Shown: positions 18,678 through 26,043 of the stretch, piece by piece
Numbering within the stretch: the first letter of the stretch is position 1
Layout: every line of letters starts with the position of its first letter
Assembly: GCA_038120095.1 (NCBI GenBank)
Contig: JAYOKZ010000010.1
Location: 1-64,000 of the forward strand
Length of the DNA stretch: 64,000 nt
Source: UBA2589 sp038120095
GTDB lineage: Bacteria > Gemmatimonadota > Gemmatimonadetes > Longimicrobiales > Gaopeijiaceae
Direction: 5' to 3'
Notes under the pieces: generated by a model
Database searches by the model: none
Seen by the model: only the letters and a program-made list of their open reading frames with translations
What the model was told of the DNA's origin: nothing
Made by a program: the position numbers and the translations under genes

Positions 18678-19012
18678 CCCGTCACCTGAGCCGTGATCCA
18701 GTCGAGGTACGGCCGGTGACCGCTCGCAACGGGCAGCACCAGGATCTCAGGTACGTCGTAGGGGTGCAGATCGTGGACGCGCGATTGAACCAGCTCAACC
18801 CGCTCGGCAGAGCTCTTCATGACGACCAGGACCTCCCCTTCGTCCCTGATTTCTCCATTCCATCGATAGATGGACCGAACGCCCGGAACGAGGTTCGCGC
18901 ACGCAATCATCCGCTCGTCCACGAGGCGCCTGGCGAGCGTTTCCGCAGATTGGTCGTTCGGCATGGTCGTCAGCAGGACCACCGCAGCCAGCTCGCTGGT
19001 GTCGGCCATCAA
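18674..19012 (-). CDS. cutA: CutA-family divalent-ion tolerance protein
   Basis: A 112-residue CutA1-type protein that forms a trimer with a ferredoxin-like, PII-related fold. Conserved elements are the early VVLLTTMPNDQSAETLARRL strand-helix (about residues 11-30), ACANLVPGVRSIYRWNGEI (about 37-55), and the C-terminal HPYDVPEILVLPVASGH. The length is normal. Two ATG codons stand side by side at the start (19012 and 19009). Its link to copper or divalent-cation tolerance comes from the E. coli name and is not certain here. Confidence 0.93.
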   Translation of the reverse strand: MMADTSELAAVVLLTTMPNDQSAETLARRLVDERMIACANLVPGVRSIYRWNGEIRDEGEVLVVMKSSAERVELVQSRVHDLHPYDVPEILVLPVASGHRPYLDWITAQVTG

Positions 19013-19014
19013 AG

Positions 19015-20868
19015 TCAGCCGGCGGTCGCGTCCGCCGCTTCGTCTTCGTAGAGCGCGTTGATCACGTCCCCGAGGCGGTCGCGCAACTCGCGCCGCTTCA
19101 CCTTGAGCGTCGGGGTCATGAGGCCATTCTCAACAGTGAACTCCTCCGCGAGGAGGGCGAGCTTCTTGGGCCGTTCGTACGAGGCGAGGTCGTTGAGCAT
19201 CGCGAACAACTCCTTTTGCACCCCGGAGACCACATCCGGGTGCACGACGAGCTCCTCCACCGAGCCGACCTGGATTCCCCGATCATCCGCCCACTGGCGG
19301 AGTGCATCGAATGCGGGCACCACGAGCAGCGAACAGTATCGGCGGCGATCTCCCACCAGCACTGCCTGTTCCACAAGACCATGTGTCTTCAGGAGATTCT
19401 CGATCGGCTGCGGCGCCACGTTTTTCCCGCCCGCCGTGACGATGAGATCTTTCTTGCGATCGGTAATCGCGAGGTACCCGTCCGCATCGATCTCTCCAAT
19501 GTCTCCCGTGGCAAACCATCCGTCATCGAAGAGCACCTCGGCAGTGGCCTCGGGCTTGTTGTAGTACCCCTTCATGACCTGGGCACCCCGGATAAGGATT
19601 TCTCCGTCCTCGGCGATGCGGACCTCCGTGCCGGGCACGGGGTGACCGACCGTACCGATTCGGAAGAAGTCCTCCCGGTTGGCGTTGGTGACGGGACTCG
19701 TCTCCGTGAGTCCGTATCCCTCGAGGATTGTGAGCCCGATCGAATAGAAGAACCGGTTCAAAGCCGGGGCCAGAGGCCCACCTCCACTGACAAAGAACCG
19801 CATACGCCCACCGACTGCGGCCTTCACCTTCGAGAAGACGAGCTTGTCGGCAAGCCCATACTTGAGCGCCAGAAGACCAGAGGGTTGGGATCCGGCCAGC
19901 CGCAGTTCTGCCGCCTGATCAGCAACGGCCGCTGCCCAGTCGATCAACTTCTTCTTCGGTCCTCGTGCGGACATGACCCCGTTGTAGATCTTTTCATAGA
20001 TCCGCGGGACGGAGACGACGACGGTCGGAGCCACCTCCTTCAAATCGACGATCAGCGTGTCGAGCGACCGGGGGTACGCGATGGTGACGCCGACCCAGAA
20101 AAACAGGTAGTCGGCCATTCGCTGAAGGATGTGCGACAACGGCAGGAAGCTGATGGTGTTGTCCGAGCTGCGGATGTCGAGGTGCATCTCGGTGGCGCGG
20201 ACATTCGAGGCGACGTTGTTGTGCGTGAGCATCACGCCCTTCGGGGCTCCCGTCGTTCCTGACGTGTACAGCACCGTCGCCACATCGTCCGGCTGTGCCC
20301 GGAGGGCCTCCTCGCGGAAGCGCGCTCGATCCTCCGGCCCATCGACGGCGCCACTGCGTGAGAGAAAATCTCCCCACGCGATGGCGTCAGTCCCCGACCC
20401 GGGATCGAAGCTGACCACCAGAATGTCCTGCGCGCATCCCGCCGAGGCTTCGAGCGCCTTTCCCGCCAGTTCGGGCGTAGAGGCGAATACGATCTTCGCA
20501 CCAGAATCCGCGAGCACATACTGAACCTGGGGCGCCGTCAGCGTCGGATACACGGGCACGACCCACGCACCCGTGCAGAGGGAGGCGTAATCGACCATGG
20601 CCCATTCGGGACGGTTTTCGGACAGGATCGCAACACGATCACCGCGATCGACACCCGACGCCCGGAGCGCCTGACCAACCCGCATGACGTCACGCAGCAC
20701 GTCGCCGTAGCTGATGTCCACGATCCGATCCGCAGCCTCGAACCTCTGAAGGGCCGGCTCACCCTCAAATCGATCGATCGCCTCGAAGAAGAGACCGGTC
20801 AGCGTCGAAACCGGTACGTCTGTGTCGTTCGCGCAGTAGTCCGGGGTCGTAGCCACAGTCCGACTCAC
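19015..20868 (-). CDS. Long-chain acyl-CoA synthetase (AMP-forming)
   Basis: A 617-residue AMP-dependent synthetase that activates fatty acids to acyl-CoA through an acyl-AMP intermediate. The AMP-binding signature LYTSGTTGAPKGVMLTHNN lies near residue 200, a second motif GYGLTETSP near 390 and the hinge TGDIGEIDADGYLAITDRKK near 465. The overall shape and length fit the FadD15/long-chain group. It overlaps the downstream end of the OsmC gene by 4 nt (20865-20868), and CutA starts 2 nt after its stop, so all three are in one transcript. Confidence 0.93.
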   Translation of the reverse strand: MSRTVATTPDYCANDTDVPVSTLTGLFFEAIDRFEGEPALQRFEAADRIVDISYGDVLRDVMRVGQALRASGVDRGDRVAILSENRPEWAMVDYASLCTGAWVVPVYPTLTAPQVQYVLADSGAKIVFASTPELAGKALEASAGCAQDILVVSFDPGSGTDAIAWGDFLSRSGAVDGPEDRARFREEALRAQPDDVATVLYTSGTTGAPKGVMLTHNNVASNVRATEMHLDIRSSDNTISFLPLSHILQRMADYLFFWVGVTIAYPRSLDTLIVDLKEVAPTVVVSVPRIYEKIYNGVMSARGPKKKLIDWAAAVADQAAELRLAGSQPSGLLALKYGLADKLVFSKVKAAVGGRMRFFVSGGGPLAPALNRFFYSIGLTILEGYGLTETSPVTNANREDFFRIGTVGHPVPGTEVRIAEDGEILIRGAQVMKGYYNKPEATAEVLFDDGWFATGDIGEIDADGYLAITDRKKDLIVTAGGKNVAPQPIENLLKTHGLVEQAVLVGDRRRYCSLLVVPAFDALRQWADDRGIQVGSVEELVVHPDVVSGVQKELFAMLNDLASYERPKKLALLAEEFTVENGLMTPTLKVKRRELRDRLGDVINALYEDEAADATAG

Positions 20869-21281
20869 ACTCGTTCGCTGCGGATGGTCAGATCGATGTT
20901 CGGGTCAAGCGTGTGCAGAACCGAGCAGTACTTGTCCTTCGAGAGTGCAATGGCATGATCGACCCTCTGCTGCTCGTCTTCGGACGGCCCGCTGATCCGG
21001 TACACGAGTTCCATCGATTCATATCGCTGAGGAGGGTCGTCGGCCCGAACGCCGACCGCCTCGATTTCGAGGTCATCGACCGGCACTCGTCCCTTTTCGA
21101 GAATCATCAGAACGTCGATCGCCATGCACGCGCCCACGGACATCAACAAGAGATGCATCGGCGCCGGTCCCTCGACACCGCCTCCATCCACCCCGATCTC
21201 TGCACCGCCATCCGGTCCACCACGAAACGCCATCCCTTGACCAGTCCACCGCAGGCGAGCCTGCCGAACATTACCCGACAT
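20865..21281 (-). CDS. OsmC/Ohr-family peroxiredoxin-like protein
   Basis: A 138-residue OsmC-like protein, a family that reduces organic hydroperoxides with two cysteines. The two expected cysteines are present: one in SVGACMAID near residue 52 and one in DKYCSVLHT near residue 118. The early WTGQGMAFRGGPDGG and central LLLMSVGAC fit the OsmC subgroup (YhfA-like). It overlaps the TPR gene upstream by 11 nt and the acyl-CoA synthetase downstream by 4 nt. Confidence 0.9.
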   Translation of the reverse strand: MSGNVRQARLRWTGQGMAFRGGPDGGAEIGVDGGGVEGPAPMHLLLMSVGACMAIDVLMILEKGRVPVDDLEIEAVGVRADDPPQRYESMELVYRISGPSEDEQQRVDHAIALSKDKYCSVLHTLDPNIDLTIRSERV

Positions 21282-21732
21282 CGCGATCGTCCTCGTGCAT
21301 GGTCATCATGGGTTCTGAGGGAGGACCCCCTCGTAGATGGGCCAGAGTCGTCCGGGCATGCTCGACATGTGTGCTCGCCGCCTCGTCCCTCGGGGCATGC
21401 CTCAGAAACGACTCCAGGTGAGGGATGGCGTCCTCCGGGCGGTCTCCGCGGAGCTTGATGAACGCAAGTCCGTAATGAGCACCCGACGACGTCTGATCCT
21501 TCTGGAGAACATGGCGATACGTCTTCGCTGCCTCGTCGATCATCCCGATCCTCGTGTAACAGATGGCGATCTGTTGAAGAACGATCGGGTCCCCCGGGGC
21601 CGCCTTGAGGGCCAACCGGAAGGACGTGAGCGCTTCGTGGAATTTTCCGTCCTCGAGGAGGCCAACGCCCTCGTCATAATAGTCGACGCGCTGATCGCCG
21701 TCGCTCCCGAGGAGCTTCTTCCAGAAGGCCAT
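21271..21732 (-). CDS. Small TPR protein
   Basis: A 153-residue cytoplasmic protein starting at the ATG at 21732 (MAFWKKLLG). It carries about three tetratricopeptide repeats between residues 19 and 125 (for example DYYDEGVGLLEDGKFHEAL and YGLAFIKLRGDRPEDAI), with an acidic, methionine-rich C-terminus. The upstream in-frame extension to 21864 is Arg/Ser-rich and overlaps the methyltransferase-like gene, so it was not used. The 3' end overlaps the OsmC start. Function is presumably adaptor-like. Confidence 0.85.
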   Translation of the reverse strand: MAFWKKLLGSDGDQRVDYYDEGVGLLEDGKFHEALTSFRLALKAAPGDPIVLQQIAICYTRIGMIDEAAKTYRHVLQKDQTSSGAHYGLAFIKLRGDRPEDAIPHLESFLRHAPRDEAASTHVEHARTTLAHLRGGPPSEPMMTMHEDDRDVG

Positions 21733-21835
21733 TCGTGATGGGTCAGAGACTCGTGGCCGACGCCGAAGTTGCCCTGCGACGCCGATTTTCCCGAGAAACG
21801 GCAAGGTAGAGAGGCTGCAGGTCCGGGCGCAACGC

Positions 21836-22465
21836 TCAGCCCCTCGCAGCGACCATGATTCCATCCTGCGAGGCCAGCACCGAAAGGCCCGCCTCCTCGA
21901 TCACCGAGGGCGATCCCGCTTCGGCGTTCAGTACCACCACCCGCCCCTTCGAAGCCGTGCATCGGCACGCCTCGAAGAGCATCGCAGAACCTGCTCCACC
22001 GTCGACGACGGCACCGCGAAGGCTCCGATCGAACAACGGGAGACCCGGAGCGGCCGCGATCCGCGAGACCCCGTCGTGACCCTGCCACGACCTCGCGTCC
22101 GGGTCTACGGCGATGACCATGAGATCCTGAACCGACTCGGCAACCGGGCCGGCGTACGGGGCCGCCGCCCCCAGAGCCGCTACGACACCGGGACCGCGGA
22201 CGATTCCGAGCAAAGCGACGACCCTGTCCACATCCTCCGGTTCAGGTCGAGCACCCGATCCCGCGCGCCCGTCCGGAAGGGGTCCACGCGGTGGCGCCCG
22301 CAGATCGGCGAACCCACTGCTGATTTCGAACGAGTCCCGACAATTCGGGCACCCGAGCACCCCCGATCGCACACGACGATCGACGAGGTGGTCCGCCCTC
22401 AGAATGAGCCCGAAGGTGGGCCCACAGCGAGGACAGCTCAGCCGATCAGTAAGAAGGAAATGCAT
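21836..22465 (-). CDS. Zinc-ribbon plus degenerate methyltransferase-like protein
   Basis: A 209-residue protein. The N-terminus is a Trm112-like zinc ribbon: C11-P-R-C and a second CPNC pair about 25 residues later, in 'LSCPRC' and 'LGCPNC'. The remainder looks like a Rossmann-type methyltransferase core (strand VVAALGAAAP, then VIAVDPDA, VVDGG, GRVVVLNAEAG) but lacks the usual GxGxG S-adenosylmethionine loop. It may be an inactive or highly divergent methyltransferase. It sits 8 nt downstream of the SDR in the pterin operon, which may hint at a linked function. Confidence 0.65.
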   Translation of the reverse strand: MHFLLTDRLSCPRCGPTFGLILRADHLVDRRVRSGVLGCPNCRDSFEISSGFADLRAPPRGPLPDGRAGSGARPEPEDVDRVVALLGIVRGPGVVAALGAAAPYAGPVAESVQDLMVIAVDPDARSWQGHDGVSRIAAAPGLPLFDRSLRGAVVDGGAGSAMLFEACRCTASKGRVVVLNAEAGSPSVIEEAGLSVLASQDGIMVAARG

Positions 22466-22473
22466 GCACCCTG

Positions 22474-23193
22474 TCAGCCACGCTCCAGGGCAAGGTGTGG
22501 CACCGAGACCCCCTCAGGCCGCAGCGCCACGAACATGATCGCGTCGGCAACCTGCTGGGGCGTCATCATGTCGGCGCGATCCGGAAGATTGGGATCCGAG
22601 TCGGGGTCCAGATCGTCCCACAGGGCCGTGTCGGTCGCGGCGGGCTCGATCAGGGATGCCCGAACCCCGGTCCCACGAAGTTCCTCGAGGAGTACCTCGT
22701 GAAATCCCCGAAGCCCGAACTTCGATGCGGCGTACGCGCCGTTGCCCGGGAACGCCTTACGCCCGGCGACGGATCCGACGTTCACGATGAGGCCCGAGCC
22801 GCGAGCAAGCATCCCCGGCAAGACCGCCCGGGTCACGAGAAACGGGGCGCGAAGGTTGATCGAGACGTGTGCGTCGAATGAAGAGACCGATTCACTCGCA
22901 CACGCCTCCATTCCAAAAACTCCGGCGGCATTGACCACGATGTCGGGAACTCCCCCACGGGATTCCGCGGCTTCGTCCAGAGCGGCCCACAGCGATGTAT
23001 CGTCGGCCAGGTCGACGACGAGCGGAGACGCCCCGCACTCGCGCTCGAGTTCGAGCAGCGCATCCAGACTCCGCGCCAACGCCCACACACGCGCCCCCCT
23101 GGACGTGAGTGCGACTGCCGTCGCCCGACCAATCCCCCGGCTTGCGCCGGTAACCAGGCAGTTCAGGCCCGCGAGGCTCGGACGTTCCGTCAT
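22474..23193 (-). CDS. SDR-family oxidoreductase in a pterin operon (possible sepiapterin reductase-like)
   Basis: A 239-residue short-chain dehydrogenase. It shows the NAD(P) motif TGASRGIGR (about residues 14-22), NAAG, and the catalytic YAASK. The ATG at 23193 overlaps the stop of folE (ATGA), so it is tightly coupled to GTP cyclohydrolase I and PTPS. In tetrahydrobiopterin synthesis the step after PTPS is done by sepiapterin reductase, an SDR, so that role is a reasonable inference. The sequence itself is a generic SDR, and other carbonyl substrates are possible. Confidence 0.85.
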   Translation of the reverse strand: MTERPSLAGLNCLVTGASRGIGRATAVALTSRGARVWALARSLDALLELERECGASPLVVDLADDTSLWAALDEAAESRGGVPDIVVNAAGVFGMEACASESVSSFDAHVSINLRAPFLVTRAVLPGMLARGSGLIVNVGSVAGRKAFPGNGAYAASKFGLRGFHEVLLEELRGTGVRASLIEPAATDTALWDDLDPDSDPNLPDRADMMTPQQVADAIMFVALRPEGVSVPHLALERG

Positions 23194-23807
23194 CCGAGCG
23201 GAGGATGTGCGCTGGTCACCAGCCTCATGAACTCGTCTCGGGTTCGGTGATCCTCGAGGAAGATCCCACGCATCGCCGACGTGAGTGTCTTGGAGTTCTG
23301 CTTCTGAACACCCCGCATCATCATGCACAGATGATACGCCTCGATCACCACCGCCACGCCCTGCGGGTGGGTGGTTTCCCAGACCGCCTGTGCAACCTGC
23401 TCCGTCAGGCGCTCCTGAACCTGGAATCGCCGCGCATAGACCTCGACCAGGCGGGCGACCTTGGAGAGCCCCATGACGTTGCCGTTCGGGATGTATGCGA
23501 CATGCGCCTTCCCGAAAAACGGCAACATGTGATGCTCGCAGAGCGAGTAGATCTCGATGTCCTTCACGAGGACCATACTCTGGTGGTTCTCGGAGAAGAT
23601 CGCGTCACCCACCACTGCCTCGGGAGATTCGGTGTAACCCTTGGTAAGAAACGCCATCGCTTTCGCCACCCGCTCCGGCGTCTTCATCATGCCCTCGCGC
23701 TCGGGCGAGTCTCCACATCGGCGGATCATCTCCGCGACGAGGTCCTCGAAGTCCACCCCGGAAAGATCGGCTCCACTCCCCAGCATCGTATCGTTCATCT
23801 CGGTCAT
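23190..23807 (-). CDS. folE: GTP cyclohydrolase I (FolE)
   Basis: A 205-residue enzyme converting GTP to 7,8-dihydroneopterin triphosphate, first step of folate, biopterin and deazapurine routes. The zinc ligands are clear: C90 and H93 in SLCEHHMLPFFGKAH, and C161 in EAYHLCMMMRG. The C-terminal 'TLTSAMRGIF' motif is also present. The ATG at 23807 is 4 nt after the PTPS stop, and the 3' end overlaps the SDR start. Context points to use in a pterin cofactor route besides folate. Confidence 0.96.
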   Translation of the reverse strand: MTEMNDTMLGSGADLSGVDFEDLVAEMIRRCGDSPEREGMMKTPERVAKAMAFLTKGYTESPEAVVGDAIFSENHQSMVLVKDIEIYSLCEHHMLPFFGKAHVAYIPNGNVMGLSKVARLVEVYARRFQVQERLTEQVAQAVWETTHPQGVAVVIEAYHLCMMMRGVQKQNSKTLTSAMRGIFLEDHRTRDEFMRLVTSAHPPLG

Positions 23808-23811
23808 GTCG

Positions 23812-24237
23812 TCAGCGTTCGTTCGGTCCCATGTATTCGACGGAATTGTTCGGCGTCTCCTGCAGATAGATCCGGTGTAGCCGGACCCGATTCGGGAGTG
23901 CGCCTGCGATCCGCTCCCATATGGCCACGGCAAAATTCTCGGTCGACGCCATCGTACCCTCGAGCCATGGCACTTCGACGTTGAGGTTCCGATGGTCCAC
24001 GTCGTCGATCACCCGCTCGTTGATTGCGTGCTTGATCTGCTTGAGATCCATCACGAACCCCGTCTCCGGATCGACCGGACCCTCGACCGTCACATCGAGC
24101 ACATAGTTGTGACCGTGCCAGTTCGGATTGGAGCAGTCACCAAAGACCTCCCGGTTCTGCTCGTCCGACCAATCATCCCGGAAGAGTCGGTGGGCCGAAC
24201 AGAAATGAGCTCGGCGCGTCACTCGAACGTTGGGCAT
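23812..24237 (-). CDS. 6-pyruvoyltetrahydropterin synthase-type enzyme (Cys-X5-His class)
   Basis: A 141-residue PTPS/QueD-superfamily protein that acts on dihydroneopterin triphosphate. Zinc ligands are H16 (HFCSAH), H41 and H43 (WHGH). The catalytic cysteine C35 is followed by five residues and then His (C-SNPNW-HGH). In the literature Cys-X5-His marks the biopterin-forming PTPS-II class, while bacterial QueD has Cys-X3-His. The C-terminal half (STENFAVAIWE, YLQETPNN) also resembles the animal enzyme. A GTG at 24252 is an alternative start. First gene of the folE/SDR operon. Confidence 0.9.
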   Translation of the reverse strand: MPNVRVTRRAHFCSAHRLFRDDWSDEQNREVFGDCSNPNWHGHNYVLDVTVEGPVDPETGFVMDLKQIKHAINERVIDDVDHRNLNVEVPWLEGTMASTENFAVAIWERIAGALPNRVRLHRIYLQETPNNSVEYMGPNER

Positions 24238-24320
24238 GTCGGTTTCTCGCACAGGAAAGACGGTTCGTCAGGTGGGGGGCTACCCAGACATTGATGGGAC
24301 GGTCCATCGGATCGAGAACA

Positions 24321-24376
24321 TAAAAAATGCGGGAGCCGAGACGCATGCCAGACCGGCGTTGCGAACCGACTCCCGC
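24321..24376 (-). terminator. Intrinsic terminator-like hairpin upstream of the PTPS operon
   Basis: On the minus strand GCGGGAGTCGG (24376-24366) pairs with a near-complement (about 24339-24329) to form an ~11-bp stem containing one or two G-U pairs, followed at once by ATTTTTTA (T run 24327-24322). It lies about 70 nt before the PTPS start, so it ends an upstream small RNA or works as an attenuator for the pterin operon. Confidence 0.65.
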
Positions 24377-24500
24377 GGCAGTCAGAGGGGAATTCATTGA
24401 AGCCCGGGAAACCACGAGTGGCGACCTCCCCGAACCTTACCGCTTTCCCCTCCTCCGGGGCTTAGCGTCATGTCCGGGAGTCAGTCCCGGCTTCGATGCG
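24377..24500 (-). ncRNA. Candidate structured RNA or operon leader with pseudoknot potential
   Basis: This is the core of the 348-nt gap between nfo and the PTPS gene; no coding frame here looks real. On the minus strand four GC-rich segments occur in the order a-b-a'-b': AAGCCCCGG (24463-24455) can pair with CCCGGGCTT (24408-24400), and GAGGGGAA (24452-24445) pairs exactly with TTCCCCTC (24392-24385). Crossed pairing of this kind makes an H-type pseudoknot or two exclusive folds, and it ends in the terminator hairpin described separately. I do not recognise a known riboswitch class. The transcript ends and promoter are not defined, so the limits given are approximate. Confidence 0.35.
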
Positions 24501-24504
24501 TTGG

Positions 24505-24535
24505 CTCAATAAAAGGCCCTCCAACTGCGGAGGAG
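24505..24535 (-). terminator. Probable terminator of the nfo gene
   Basis: On the minus strand a CCTCC/GGAGG stem with a six-nucleotide loop is followed by GCCTTTTATT, about 65-95 nt after the endonuclease IV stop. The stem is short, so confidence is moderate. Confidence 0.45.
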
Positions 24536-24600
24536 GAATATAGGGTCGGCCGCAGAACTCGGAGAAGGGTGTTTGGGACGACTCCGTGCGGGGCTGGGCC

Positions 24601-25467
24601 TCAGCCCTCTGATCTGAGCGTACGCAGCAGCGTGAGGTTTCGGACATCCGCGTCGACCCCATCATCGCCCTTCGGGGTCTCCAGTACCTTGGGCACAGCC
24701 ATCAGGCGCTCATCGAGAACGATCCGCCTGAAAGGCTCAAGCCCCAGGCTTCCCTCACCGATGCTCTCGTGTCGGTCTTTACGGGAGTCGAAGGGGTGCT
24801 GCGAATCGTTCATGTGAATCAAGCCCAGCCGATCGAGGCCGATCACGCCATCGAACGCGGACCACACGCCGTCGTAATCATCGACGAGATCGTACCCGGC
24901 GCTGAATGCATGGCAGGTGTCGAAGCAGACGCCCACTCGATGCCGCTGCGCCACCGGAATCATTTCGATGATCGATTGCAGATTCTCGAAGGTCGCCCCC
25001 ACGCTCGTGCCACTCCCGGCGGTGATTTCGAGCAGCACCCGGGTCGGACCCTCGACCGCTTCGAGCGATTCCGTGATTCCACGAGCATTGCGCTCGAGCC
25101 CGGCCTCGTAATCCTTGTCCGTCGCATTCCCGGGATGGGTGACCAGGAAGTCGAGATCGAGCTTCGCACACCGTGCAAGTTCCGACTCGAATGAGCGCTG
25201 CGACATGCGCCACAGCCTGCGGTCCGGGGTCGAGAGGTTGATGAGGTAGGAATCGTGAGCCCCGGCGACCCTGATGTCCCGAGCCGCGCGCTCCTCCTTG
25301 AATGCCCGGGCCGTGGCGTCGTCGATCGTGGACTCAGCCCAGCGACTCGGCTGCTTCGTGAACAGCTGGAGCACACTTGCGTCGATCGCCTCCGCGCGCT
25401 CGGGCGCAAGGTGCACACCCCCTGATGCGGAGACATGGGCGCCCAGTTCATCGATGTAGCGGCTCAT
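24601..25467 (-). CDS. nfo: Deoxyribonuclease IV (AP endonuclease)
   Basis: A 288-residue endonuclease IV of the TIM-barrel, three-zinc type that cuts DNA at abasic sites in base-excision repair. Recognised segments include the N-terminal LGAHVSASGG (His11 ligand), LVTHPGNA, LLEITAGSG, VCFDTCHAFSAGYD and HMNDSQHPFDSRKDRHESIGEG, which hold the conserved metal ligands. The ATG at 25467 was preferred over 25494 because the family starts with this strand. The stop at 24601 is followed by a likely terminator. It stands alone and reads away from the non-coding region 25495-26043. Confidence 0.95.
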   Translation of the reverse strand: MSRYIDELGAHVSASGGVHLAPERAEAIDASVLQLFTKQPSRWAESTIDDATARAFKEERAARDIRVAGAHDSYLINLSTPDRRLWRMSQRSFESELARCAKLDLDFLVTHPGNATDKDYEAGLERNARGITESLEAVEGPTRVLLEITAGSGTSVGATFENLQSIIEMIPVAQRHRVGVCFDTCHAFSAGYDLVDDYDGVWSAFDGVIGLDRLGLIHMNDSQHPFDSRKDRHESIGEGSLGLEPFRRIVLDERLMAVPKVLETPKGDDGVDADVRNLTLLRTLRSEG

Positions 25468-25599
25468 GCAGCATAATCGAATGAACGGCGGCATCTAGGA
25501 AGGCTCAACCCGCAAGCCACTCCTCGAGATGACGGTCCGCACATCACGGGAGGTCGTGCGATGAAGCGTTTGGTCTTACAATACTGCAGTTGGAAAGCG

Positions 25600-25812
25600 T
25601 CTATGCTACGTCCCTATGGCGGATTCTCGCGCAGGGGTGTACATAGAGGTCAGTTGGGTTCGGGTTCGAACCTCAGCCCTCTGTGCCGGCGTTGTTCGAC
25701 TTCGGTCGTTCCGTCGGCACAAAGTCCCGCGCCAGCAGCGGCGGGCACCACGCCCTGGGGGGGCGTGCCAAGAGTGGCGCCAGGTGCTTGCATCTGGCGT
25801 CACTCACTTTTT
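25600..25812 (+). ncRNA. Candidate multi-hairpin non-coding RNA
   Basis: On the plus strand three hairpins stand in a row. First, a 10-bp stem (25682-25691 with 25712-25721, one G-U) encloses an inner CGAC-TTCG-GTCG stem with a UUCG tetraloop (25697-25708). Second, CACGCCC (25749-25755) pairs with GGGCGTG (25761-25767). Third, a 12-bp terminator stem at 25772-25805 with a T5 tail. Such a series with no coding frame suggests a stable small RNA of about 200 nt. It has no signature I know from 6S, SRP, RNase P or tmRNA. The 5' end is a guess. Confidence 0.45.
25772..25812 (+). terminator. Strong intrinsic terminator
   Basis: GAGTGGCGCCAG (25772-25783) pairs over 12 positions, with one G-U, to CTGGCGTCACTC (25794-25805); the loop is 10 nt, and ACTTTTT follows (T run 25808-25812). 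There is no gene upstream on this strand, which implies an untranslated transcript ending here. Confidence 0.75.
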
Positions 25813-26043
25813 GGGTACCCTGCTCCCCGTGGCGGTCCTGCCGCAGAGCAGGACGTCGCGTCCGTCCAGTGGCCTCTGAACGACCTCCGGTCCCGGGATC
25901 CGATCGACGAGACCGCAGCCGCGAACCCGGTGGCGCGCTGGCGATCAGAGGAGCGCCGGTATGCCGGACGCAGCTGTGCACTCGTCCAACAGAACGACTC
26001 CCTTCACTTGCCTGTCCCGGAGGGGGTGCATACGGTCGCGTTC

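Larger units (their letters stand above)
25495..26043. other. 549-nt non-coding region containing an RNA candidate
   Basis: No convincing gene lies here. Open frames through it are Arg/Pro-rich and lack family character; the upstream part of the frame of the next gene (from 25561) is of this kind. The section 25600-25812 is rich in strong hairpins ending in an intrinsic terminator and is listed separately. From 25813 to 26043 I see only the likely 5' leader and promoter region of the next gene, without a clear -35/-10 pair. Confidence 0.7.

Noticed and set aside
24599..25683. 13-base direct repeat CCTCAGCCCTCTG at 24599 and 25671 flanking nfo, like attachment sites
   Set aside because: Short and GC-rich, one copy overlaps the nfo stop, and there is no integrase or mobile gene between them.
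25655..25685. T-loop-like GGTTCGAACC suggesting a tRNA
   Set aside because: No acceptor, D or anticodon arm fits around it; the match is part of a self-complementary stretch.
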